Assembly (NCBI RefSeq): GCF_009906855.1
Contig: NZ_CP047650.1
Span: 4,960,001-5,024,000, forward strand
Length of the DNA stretch: 64,000 nt
Reading direction: 5' to 3'
DNA from: Xylophilus rhododendri
Lineage (GTDB): Bacteria; Pseudomonadota; Gammaproteobacteria; Burkholderiales; Burkholderiaceae_C
A program made the translations under genes and the position numbers. The stretch's first letter is position 1; each line of letters begins with the position of its first letter. A model generated the notes under the pieces. That model saw only the letters and a list, made by a program, of their open reading frames with translations, was not told where the DNA came from and ran no database searches. Positions 1-7,621 of this stretch are shown in pieces.

Positions 1-163
1 GCCTTCGGCGAGACCCCGGCGGGTAGGAGAATTCTCACACCCGCGAGGCCGTCCATTGTTGGTGTGCGGGAAACAGAGCATCGTCGCCGTGCCGGTTTAT
101 CGCACACCGCCAAGTCTTTACAGTTCACTTCACCTTGCGCTCCAGCGCTTTCAGGAAAGCCCC

Positions 164-1036
164 ATGTCCTCCATCCCTTCCACCGCCAAGACAGACGCCG
201 CCGAATGCGTGGGTGGCGGCCTGGACGACACCCTGGCACTGCCCGGCCGCGATCCGGTCGGCGTGCGCTGGTACGGCAAGGGCCAGCGCCAGGCCGGCGG
301 CGGCACGCCGCTGGTGCTGCATTTCCACGGCGGCGCCTTCGTGTCCGGCGGCCTGGAGAACGGCAGCATCGTGGCCCGCATCCTGGCCGATGCCGGCGCG
401 GTGGTCTGCTCGCTGGAGTATCCGCTGGCGCCCAGCCATCCTTTCCCGGCCGGCATCGAGACCGGTTATGCGGCGCTGGACTGGCTGCACCGCCACCGCG
501 TGAAGCTGGCAGGCCGCGGCGCCCGCATGTTCCTGGCGGGCGAGGAGGCCGGCGGCAATATCGCCGCGGCCGTCGCCGCCATGGCGCGCGACCGGGCCCA
601 TCCGTCGCTGGCCGGCCAGATCCTGCTGTCGCCCATGCTCGACCCCTGCACCGGCACCGCCTCGCTGCGCGACGCCACCTGCGTGAAGACGGGGGCCTGC
701 AAATGGTCCGAAGGCTGGCTGGCCTATCTGCGCGGCCCGCGCGATGCCGAACACCCTTATGCGGTGCCCAGCGCCTCCTGCCGCATGGCCGGCATCGCGC
801 CGACGCTGGTGATGGCCGGCGTGAACGACCCGATGCACGACGAGGCCCAGGTCTACGCCGAGAAGCTGCGCGGCGCCGGTGTGCCGGTGACCTGGCAGCC
901 CATCGCCCAGGCCGAGGGCTGGCCCGATGCGCTGGCCCTGGAGGGTGTGGACCGATGTCCCTGTGCCGGCACGGTGCGTGACCATGCCGCCGCCTTCTTC
1001 GCCGCGACCGCCAAGGCGCCCGAACCCCCGCACTAG
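164..1036 (+). CDS. llpE: LlpE-like alpha/beta hydrolase-fold protein, catalytic residues lost
   Basis: 290-aa alpha/beta hydrolase fold of the hormone-sensitive-lipase type. The oxyanion motif HGGAF is at residues 55-59 and the acid motif DPMHDE starts at about residue 222. The nucleophile elbow, normally G-D-S-A-G-G, reads G-E-E-A-G-G (126-131), so the serine is replaced by Glu128. The region where the catalytic His-Gly-Phe is expected reads A-E-G-W (250-253). Two of three triad residues therefore look absent, and esterase activity is unlikely. The ATG at 164 was chosen because AGGAAAG precedes it at good spacing; an earlier TTG at 56 has no such site. It heads an RND efflux operon, the position held by llpE in the Burkholderia llpE-bpeEF-oprC and ceo operons (known from that family). 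The LysR activator that usually lies upstream would be outside the window. Confidence 0.8.
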   Translation: MSSIPSTAKTDAAECVGGGLDDTLALPGRDPVGVRWYGKGQRQAGGGTPLVLHFHGGAFVSGGLENGSIVARILADAGAVVCSLEYPLAPSHPFPAGIETGYAALDWLHRHRVKLAGRGARMFLAGEEAGGNIAAAVAAMARDRAHPSLAGQILLSPMLDPCTGTASLRDATCVKTGACKWSEGWLAYLRGPRDAEHPYAVPSASCRMAGIAPTLVMAGVNDPMHDEAQVYAEKLRGAGVPVTWQPIAQAEGWPDALALEGVDRCPCAGTVRDHAAAFFAATAKAPEPPH

Positions 1037-1124
1037 TCCCGCCCCGGACCGCGGCTTGAGCCCCGCGATCCCCCACCACCGCTGAACCCGTTCTTCCGGC
1101 ATTCGCCCTGCCGGCCGGACGGCT

Positions 1125-1160
1125 GCTGCCCCGGGAAGGGCAGCCCTCTTTTGTGTTTTT
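1125..1160 (+). terminator. Stem-loop plus T-rich tract between llpE and bpeE
   Basis: GCTGCCC (1125-1131), a 6-nt loop and GGGCAGC (1138-1144) form a perfect 7-bp GC stem, followed by CCTCTTTTGTGTTTTT. It has the form of an intrinsic terminator or attenuator. It sits inside what should be one operon, 90 bp upstream of the adaptor gene, so it may reduce transcription from llpE into the pump genes. Confidence 0.55.
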
Positions 1161-1234
1161 CGCTTTCGACCGCGTTGCGGCCGCCGCTCGCGCTCGCGCT
1201 TTTTTTACCTCTTTCTTTTTTCGAGGGACCCGCC

Positions 1235-2443
1235 ATGACCGACGCATCCAACAAGAACTTCTCCACGCAACGCCGCCGCTACGGCGTTGCCCTGTCCGTG
1301 GCCACGGTGGCGGTGGCCGCCGGCGCCGCCGCCTTGATCGGGCTGCCGGGCTCGGCTTCCAGCGCCGATGCCGGCTCGGCCGCGCCGCCGCCGGCACCGC
1401 CGGTCTCGGTGTCCACCGTGGCCGAGCGCCAGATCAACGCCTGGGACGAATACTCCGGCCGGCTCGAAGCCGTGCAACGGGTGGATGTGCGCTCGCGGGT
1501 GGCCGGCGCGGTGCAATCGGTGCATTTCCGCGAAGGCGCACTGGTCAAGGCCGGCGACCTGCTGGTCACCATCGACCCGGCGCCCTATGCCGCCGAGGTG
1601 GACCGCGCCGCTGCCGAAGTCGCCGCCGCCAAGGCCCGCCTGGATTTCAGCCGCAGCGAGCAGGCCCGCGCCCAGCGCCTGTGGGACGACAAGGCCATCG
1701 CCGAGCGTGAGCTCGACGAGCGCCGCAATGCCGGCGCCGAAGCCGATGCCCGCCTGCGCGGCGCCCAGGCCGCGCTGCAATCCGCCCGCCTGAACCTGGG
1801 CTACACCCAGGTGCGCGCCCCGGTCGCCGGCCGCATCGGCCGCATCGAGGTGACGGTGGGCAACCTGGTGGCCGCCGGCCCCAGCGCGCCGGTGCTGACC
1901 ACGCTGGTGTCGGTGAGCCCCATCTACGCCAGCTTCGACGCCGACGAACAGGCACTCGGCCGCACCGGCGCCCGCGCCGCATCGGGCAGCATCCCCGTGC
2001 GCATGGGCACCGCCGGCCAGGAAGACATGCCCTACACCGGCCGCCTGCAGCTGATCGACAACCAGGTCGATGCCCGCAGCGGCACGGTGCGCGTGCGCGC
2101 CGTCTTCGACAACGCCGACGGCAGCCTCACGCCCGGCCAGTTCGCCCGCATCCAGATGGGCCATGCGCGCAGCAGCCAGGCCATCCTGGTGAGCGAACGC
2201 GCGGTCGGCACCGACCAGAGCCGCCGCTACGTGATGGTGGTGGGCGCCGACAACAAGGCCGAGTACCGCGAGATCAAGCTCGGCGCGCCGGTCGACGGCC
2301 TGCGCGTCGTCACCTCGGGCCTGAAGTCCGGCGAACGCATCGTCGTCAACGGCCTGCAGCGGGTGCGCCCCGGCGCCACCGTGGCGCCGCAGGAAGTGCC
2401 GATGCAGCAGGCCCGCACCGAGCAGGCCGCGCGCCCGTCCTGA
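1235..2443 (+). CDS. bpeE: RND efflux periplasmic adaptor (MexE/BpeE type)
   Basis: 402-aa membrane-fusion protein that links the inner-membrane RND pump to the outer-membrane channel. It has an N-terminal hydrophobic segment at about residues 18-37 with no lipobox cysteine, then the biotinyl-lipoyl half motifs (VDVRSRVAGAVQSV and VRAPVAGRIGRIEV) flanking a long Ala/Arg/Glu-rich alpha-hairpin, then beta-barrel and membrane-proximal domains. Length is normal for the MexE branch. The start is the ATG with GAGGGA just upstream; the open frame to 1151 lacks a ribosome site. The permease gene follows 23 bp later, and the channel gene after that, giving a complete tripartite pump. By analogy with BpeEF-OprC and MexEF-OprN it would export chloramphenicol, trimethoprim or quinolone-like compounds, but substrate is inference. 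Confidence 0.93.
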   Translation: MTDASNKNFSTQRRRYGVALSVATVAVAAGAAALIGLPGSASSADAGSAAPPPAPPVSVSTVAERQINAWDEYSGRLEAVQRVDVRSRVAGAVQSVHFREGALVKAGDLLVTIDPAPYAAEVDRAAAEVAAAKARLDFSRSEQARAQRLWDDKAIAERELDERRNAGAEADARLRGAQAALQSARLNLGYTQVRAPVAGRIGRIEVTVGNLVAAGPSAPVLTTLVSVSPIYASFDADEQALGRTGARAASGSIPVRMGTAGQEDMPYTGRLQLIDNQVDARSGTVRVRAVFDNADGSLTPGQFARIQMGHARSSQAILVSERAVGTDQSRRYVMVVGADNKAEYREIKLGAPVDGLRVVTSGLKSGERIVVNGLQRVRPGATVAPQEVPMQQARTEQAARPS

Positions 2444-2466
2444 GACGGCGCTGAAGGAACCCAGCC

Positions 2467-5400
2467 ATGAACATCTCCAAATTCTTCATCGACAGGCCGA
2501 TCTTCGCCGGCGTGCTGTCGCTCCTGATCTTCCTCGGCGGCCTGATCGCCGTGCGCGGTCTGCCGATCTCCGAGTACCCGGACGTGATCCCGCCCTCGGT
2601 GGTGATCCGCGCCAACTATCCCGGCGCCAACCCCAAGGTGATCGCCGAGACGGTGGCCACGCCGCTGGAGGAGGCCATCAACGGCGTCGAGAACATGCTC
2701 TACATGAGCAGCCAGGCGACCACCGACGGCCTGATGACGCTGACCGTGACCTTCCGCCTGGGCACCGACCCGGACAAGGCGCAGCAGCTGGTGCAGAACC
2801 GCGTCTCGCGTGCCGAGCCGCGCCTGCCGGAGGAAGTCCGGCGGCTCGGCATCACCACGATCAAGAGTTCGCCCGACCTGACCCTGGTGGTGCACCTGTC
2901 CTCGCCGACCGGCCGCTACGACATGACCTATCTGCGCAACTACGCGGTGCTCAACGTCAAGGACCGGCTGGCGCGGGTCGATGGCGTGGGCGACGTGCAG
3001 CTCTTCGGCTCGGGCGACTACTCGATGCGGGTCTGGCTCGATCCGCAGAAGGTGGCGCAGCGCGGCCTGTCGGCCGGTGAGGTGGTGACCGCGATCCGCG
3101 GCCAGAACGTGCAGGCCGCGGCCGGCGTGGTGGGCGCATCGCCCGGCGTGACCGGCATCGACGTGCAACTGCCCGTCAATGCGCAAGGCCGCCTGCAGAA
3201 CGAGGAATCCTTCGGCGACATCATCGTCAAGACCGGCTCGGACGGCGCCGTGACCCGCCTGCGCGACATCTCGCGCATCGAGCTGGGCGCTTCCGACTAC
3301 GCCCTGCGTTCGCTGCTGGACAACAAGGATGCGGTGGCGATCCCCGTCTCCGCCGCCCCGGGCTCCAACGCCATCGCCATCAGCGACGGCGTGCGCGCCA
3401 CCATGGCCGACATCAAGAAGAACATGCCCGAGGGCGTGGACTACGAGATCGTCTACGACACCACGCAGTTCGTGCGTGCCTCCATCGAATCGGTGGTGCA
3501 CACCCTGCTCGAAGCCATCGCCCTGGTGGTGCTGGTGGTGATCGTGTTCCTGCAGACCTGGCGCGCTTCCATCATCCCGCTGCTGGCCGTGCCGGTGTCG
3601 GTGATCGGCACCTTCGCGGTGATGCGCATCTCGGGCTTCTCGATCAACGCGCTGAGCCTGTTCGGCCTGGTGCTGGCGATCGGCATCGTGGTGGACGACG
3701 CCATCGTGGTGGTGGAGAACGTGGAGCGCAACATCGAGGCCGGCCTGGCCCCGCGCGAGGCGGCCTACCGCGCGATGCGGGAAGTCTCCGGCCCCATCAT
3801 CGCCATCGCCCTGGTGCTGGTGGCGGTGTTCGTGCCGCTGGCCTTCATCAGCGGCCTGACCGGGCAGTTCTACCGCCAGTTCGCGCTGACCATCGCCATG
3901 TCGACGGTGATCTCGGCGATCAACTCGCTGACCCTGTCGCCGGCGCTTGCCGCGCTGCTGCTGCGCCCGCACGACGCACCCAAGGACGCGCTGACCCGCG
4001 GCATGGACAAGGTGCTGGGCGGCTTCTTCCGCGGCTTCAACCGCCTGTTCCAGCGCAGCTCCGAGGCCTATGGTGGCGGCGTCAAGCGTGCCATCGGCCG
4101 CAAGACGCTGATGATGGCGGTGTACCTGGTGATCGCGGTGAGCACCATCTTCGTGTTCCGCGCGGTGCCCGGCGGCTTCGTGCCGGCGCAGGACAAGCAG
4201 TACCTGATCGGCTTCGCCCAGCTGCCCGACGGCGCCACGCTGGACCGCACCGAGGCGGTGATCCGCCGCATGGGCGAGATCACGGCCAAGCAGCCCGGCG
4301 TGCTGCATGCGATCCAGTTCCCCGGCCTGTCGATCAACGGTTTCACCAACAGCTCCAACTCGGGCATCGTGTTCGTGTCGCTGGACGACTTCGACAAACG
4401 CAAGGGCAAGGGCATGAGCGCGGGCGAGATCGCCGGCCAACTCAACGCGCAGTTCTCGCAGATCCAGGACGCCTTCATCCTGATGTTCCCGCCCCCGCCG
4501 GTGCAGGGCCTGGGCACGACCGGCGGCTTCAAGCTGATGCTGGAAGACCGCGGCTCGGTGGGTTACGAAGGCATGGATGCGGCGCTCAAGGCCTTCATGG
4601 CCAAGGCATCGCAGGCGCCCGAACTGACGGGTCTGTTCTCCAGCTTCCAGGTAAACGTGCCGCAGCTCTTCGCCGACATCGACCGCACCAAGGCGCGGCA
4701 GCTCGGCGTGCCGCTGACCGAGGTCTTCGAGACCATGCAGATCTACCTGGGCAGCCTGTATGCCAACGACTTCAACCGCTTCGGCCGGACCTATTCGGTG
4801 CGGGTGCAGGCAGACGCGCCCTACCGCGCCCGGGCCGAGGACATCGGCCTGCTGAAGGTCAAGTCCAACACCGGCGAGATGGTGCCGCTGGCCGCGCTGA
4901 TGAACGTGGCGCCGGCCTTCGGACCGGAACGCGCCATGCGCTACAACGGCTTCCTGGCGGCCGACGTCAACGGCGGCGCGGCCCCGGGCTACTCCACCGG
5001 CCAGGCGCAGGACGCGGTCAAGCGCATCGCCGCCGAGACCCTGCCGCCCGGCGTGGACTACGAATGGACCGACCTGACCTACCAGGAGATCCTGGCGGGC
5101 AACTCCGGCGTGCTGGTGTTCCCCATCGCCATCCTGCTGGTGTTCCTGGTGCTGGCCGCCCAGTACGAGAGCCTGACGCTGCCGCTGGCCATCATCCTGA
5201 TCGTGCCCATGGGCCTGTTCGCCGCGATGACCGGGGTGTGGCTGAACAACGGCGACAACAACGTGTTCACCCAGATCGGCCTGATCGTGCTGGTGGGGCT
5301 GAGTGCGAAGAACGCCATCCTGATCGTGGAATTCGCCCGTGAGCTGGAGTTCGCCGGACGCAGTCCGCTGCAGGCGGCGATCGAGGCGGCCCAGCTGCGC

Positions 5401-5718
5401 CTGCGCCCCATCCTGATGACCTCGCTGGCCTTCGTGATGGGTGTGCTGCCCCTGGTGCTGGCGACAGGCGCCGGCGCCGAGATGCGCCGCGCCATGGGCG
5501 TGGCGGTGTTCTCGGGAATGATCGGCGTGACGGCCTTCGGCCTGTTCCTCACGCCCGTTTTCTACGTGATGCTGAGAAAGCTCACCGGCAACCGCGCGCT
5601 GCGCCAGCACGGCGAGCACGAGTCGCCCCTGCCGGTCGATCCCACGCATGGCCACGGCCATGGCGGCGGCGGCGACGCACGCCTGCTGCCGGCCGCGCCG
5701 CGCGGCACGCACGAATGA
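2467..5718 (+). CDS. bpeF: RND efflux inner-membrane permease (MexF/BpeF type)
   Basis: 1083-aa HAE1-family proton/drug antiporter. The N-terminus (SKFFIDRPIFAGVLSLLI) starts TM1. Large periplasmic loops follow TM1 and TM7, and the TM4 segment VDDAIVVVENVER carries the paired acidic residues of the proton relay. Twelve TM helices fit the hydrophobic blocks, and length is slightly above the usual 1040-1060 aa because of the tail. The last ~35 residues hold a His/Gly-rich run (THGHGHGGGG) that is not part of the RND fold. AGGAA lies 9 nt before the ATG. It is flanked by adaptor and channel genes on the same strand. Confidence 0.95.
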   Translation: MNISKFFIDRPIFAGVLSLLIFLGGLIAVRGLPISEYPDVIPPSVVIRANYPGANPKVIAETVATPLEEAINGVENMLYMSSQATTDGLMTLTVTFRLGTDPDKAQQLVQNRVSRAEPRLPEEVRRLGITTIKSSPDLTLVVHLSSPTGRYDMTYLRNYAVLNVKDRLARVDGVGDVQLFGSGDYSMRVWLDPQKVAQRGLSAGEVVTAIRGQNVQAAAGVVGASPGVTGIDVQLPVNAQGRLQNEESFGDIIVKTGSDGAVTRLRDISRIELGASDYALRSLLDNKDAVAIPVSAAPGSNAIAISDGVRATMADIKKNMPEGVDYEIVYDTTQFVRASIESVVHTLLEAIALVVLVVIVFLQTWRASIIPLLAVPVSVIGTFAVMRISGFSINALSLFGLVLAIGIVVDDAIVVVENVERNIEAGLAPREAAYRAMREVSGPIIAIALVLVAVFVPLAFISGLTGQFYRQFALTIAMSTVISAINSLTLSPALAALLLRPHDAPKDALTRGMDKVLGGFFRGFNRLFQRSSEAYGGGVKRAIGRKTLMMAVYLVIAVSTIFVFRAVPGGFVPAQDKQYLIGFAQLPDGATLDRTEAVIRRMGEITAKQPGVLHAIQFPGLSINGFTNSSNSGIVFVSLDDFDKRKGKGMSAGEIAGQLNAQFSQIQDAFILMFPPPPVQGLGTTGGFKLMLEDRGSVGYEGMDAALKAFMAKASQAPELTGLFSSFQVNVPQLFADIDRTKARQLGVPLTEVFETMQIYLGSLYANDFNRFGRTYSVRVQADAPYRARAEDIGLLKVKSNTGEMVPLAALMNVAPAFGPERAMRYNGFLAADVNGGAAPGYSTGQAQDAVKRIAAETLPPGVDYEWTDLTYQEILAGNSGVLVFPIAILLVFLVLAAQYESLTLPLAIILIVPMGLFAAMTGVWLNNGDNNVFTQIGLIVLVGLSAKNAILIVEFARELEFAGRSPLQAAIEAAQLRLRPILMTSLAFVMGVLPLVLATGAGAEMRRAMGVAVFSGMIGVTAFGLFLTPVFYVMLRKLTGNRALRQHGEHESPLPVDPTHGHGHGGGGDARLLPAAPRGTHE

Positions 5719-5737
5719 GACCTGACGGAGTTTTGCC

Positions 5738-7159
5738 ATGACGAACAAGAAGCACCCGCTCTCCCTGCAGTTCCTGCTGCCGCTGGTCGCGGCCCTGGTG
5801 CTGGCCGGCTGCGCCAGCCCGCCGCCGGTGGACACCCAGGCCCTGGCCGACGCACCGGCCGCTTTCAAGGAAGCCGCCACCCCGGCCGGCTGGACCCGCG
5901 CCGCGCCGGCCGAAGCCCAGCCCCGCGGCCAGTGGTGGCTGGCCTTCAACGACCCGGCGATGAACGCGCTGGTCGAACGTGCCGGCGACCGCAACACCAC
6001 CATCCAGGAAGCCGCCGCCCGGCTGGCCCAGGCCCGTGCGCTGCTGCGCGGCGCCCAGGCCGACCGGCTGCCGCAGGTGGGGCTGAACGGCGGCGCCCAG
6101 CGCCAGGCCGGCGCCAACACCATCAACGGGATGAACCCCGCCACCATCGTCACCGCCGGTGTCGGCGCCTCCTGGGAGGTTGACCTGTCCGGCCGCCTGG
6201 CCAAGGCGCGCGACGCCGCGTCGCTGGACGCCGATGCCCGCGAGGCCCTGCTGCAGAGCACCCGCCTGGCGGTGCAGGCCGACACGGCGCAGACCTATCT
6301 CTCGCTGCGTTCGCTCGACGCCGAACGCGCCCTGGTGCGCGAGACGGTCGAGGCCTACCGCGGCACGCTGGACCTGACCCAGCGCCGTTACCGCAACGGC
6401 GATGTGGCCGAGCTGGACGTGGTGCGCATCCGCACCGAGATGGCCGCCACCACCTCCGATGCGCTGGCCCTGGACCGCCGCCGCGCCGAGCTGGAACACG
6501 CGCTGGCCGTGCTGGTCGGCGATGCCGCGGCCGACTTCACCCTGCCCACCGGCGCCTGGGACACCGCCCTGCCCACGGTGCCGGCCGGTGTCCCGTCCAC
6601 CGTGCTGGCCCGCCGGCCGGACGTGGCGGCCGCCCAGGCCTCGTTGCTGGCTGCGCAGGCGCGCATCGGCGCCGCGCAGGCGGCCTGGTTCCCCAACCTG
6701 TCGCTGACCGGCTCGGCCGGCTACGCCTCGCCGGAACTGGGTGACCTGCTGCAGTGGTCGGCCCGTGCCTGGAGCGTGGGCGCGCTGCTGTCGCTGCCGC
6801 TGTTCGACGGCGGCCGGCGCGATGCCGGCATCGCCCAGGCGCGTGCGCAGTTCGATGCCGCCACCGCCGGCTACCGCGGCCAGGTGCTGGGCGCCTTCCG
6901 CGAGGTGGAAGACCAGCTCTCCGGCCTGCGCCTGCTGGCCGAGCAGTCCGAGGTGCAGGACGACGCGGTGGTCTCGGCCACCCGCGCCACCAGCCTGTCG
7001 GACACCCGCTGGCGCAACGGCCTGGTCAGCCAGCTGGACCTGCTGGATGCCCGCCGCGTGGAACTGCGCAACCGTCGCCTGGCGCTGCAGCTGCGCGCGG
7101 CGCGCTACCAGGCGACGGTCGGGCTGATCCGGGCGCTGGGCGGCAGCTGGACGGCCTAG
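5738..7159 (+). CDS. oprC: Outer-membrane efflux lipoprotein (OprN/OprC family)
   Basis: 473-aa TolC-family outer-membrane factor. The signal peptide ends in a lipobox, LAGC, with the acylated Cys at about residue 25. Two OEP repeats follow, each with long coiled helices rich in Ala/Arg/Leu; the ARRPDVAAAQASLLAAQARIG type motif is at about 290. It is the third gene of the tripartite pump, 19 bp after the permease, with GGAG before the ATG. Length is typical for NodT-type lipoproteins. Its stop codon overlaps by 3 nt the stop of the convergent small gene at 7156-7506. Confidence 0.94.
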   Translation: MTNKKHPLSLQFLLPLVAALVLAGCASPPPVDTQALADAPAAFKEAATPAGWTRAAPAEAQPRGQWWLAFNDPAMNALVERAGDRNTTIQEAAARLAQARALLRGAQADRLPQVGLNGGAQRQAGANTINGMNPATIVTAGVGASWEVDLSGRLAKARDAASLDADAREALLQSTRLAVQADTAQTYLSLRSLDAERALVRETVEAYRGTLDLTQRRYRNGDVAELDVVRIRTEMAATTSDALALDRRRAELEHALAVLVGDAAADFTLPTGAWDTALPTVPAGVPSTVLARRPDVAAAQASLLAAQARIGAAQAAWFPNLSLTGSAGYASPELGDLLQWSARAWSVGALLSLPLFDGGRRDAGIAQARAQFDAATAGYRGQVLGAFREVEDQLSGLRLLAEQSEVQDDAVVSATRATSLSDTRWRNGLVSQLDLLDARRVELRNRRLALQLRAARYQATVGLIRALGGSWTA

Positions 7160-7506
7160 CGCGGTTCGGCCGGGGCAGCGGGCGTGCGTGGCATCGAGCC
7201 GGTGGCGCCCGGCTTTCCCGGCACCCCGTACAGCGGCAGGCGCCGCACCTTGCCCGGCAGCGCCAGCGCCACGCGCAGCGGCCCGCGCCCATAGAAGATG
7301 TAGCCCATCTCGGCCAGCCGATGGCACAGCCGGGGCTGCAGGTCGTAGCGGCACAGCACCACGCCCGCGCCGTAGAAGAGCAGCCGCACCATGCCGCGTG
7401 GCGCGCGGCCCGGCCGGCGGGGCAGGCCGGCGCCCAGGACGAGGACGACGGCGGCCGTCATGTCGGCCCAGCCGAGCCAGTGTGCGAGGATGTCCAGGTG
7501 ATCCAT
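7156..7506 (-). CDS. Small hypothetical membrane protein
   Basis: 116 aa, not recognised. The N-terminal half contains two hydrophobic stretches (about residues 14-30 and 40-58). The C-terminal half is basic and Pro-rich. It overlaps the end of the efflux channel gene tail to tail. I chose the ATG at 7506, where the hydrophobic segments begin; the frame is open to 7632 but that extension looks non-coding. No strong ribosome site is visible, so the gene could be spurious. The only support is an open frame of plausible membrane-protein composition filling the gap between two solid genes. Confidence 0.42.
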   Translation of the reverse strand: MDHLDILAHWLGWADMTAAVVLVLGAGLPRRPGRAPRGMVRLLFYGAGVVLCRYDLQPRLCHRLAEMGYIFYGRGPLRVALALPGKVRRLPLYGVPGKPGATGSMPRTPAAPAEPR

Positions 7507-7621
7507 GGAAGTGCTTTCGTCGATGGGAACCCGCGGGCGCCTGCGGCAGGTTTGAACGGCAAATTCTGTGGATCGGTCAACACCGCTGGTCGGCTTTCCG
7601 ACGGAACCCGTAAAACATCCG

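Noticed and set aside
1..163. Possible longer N-terminus of the first hydrolase from TTG 56
   Set aside because: The extension has no homology-like character and no ribosome site, while ATG 164 has AGGAAAG upstream.
2227..6285. Very long open frame on the minus strand (over 1300 codons) opposite the RND permease and channel genes
   Set aside because: Composition is His/Arg/Gln/Gly-rich with no domain, as expected for the complement of GC-rich coding DNA. The plus-strand genes are certain.
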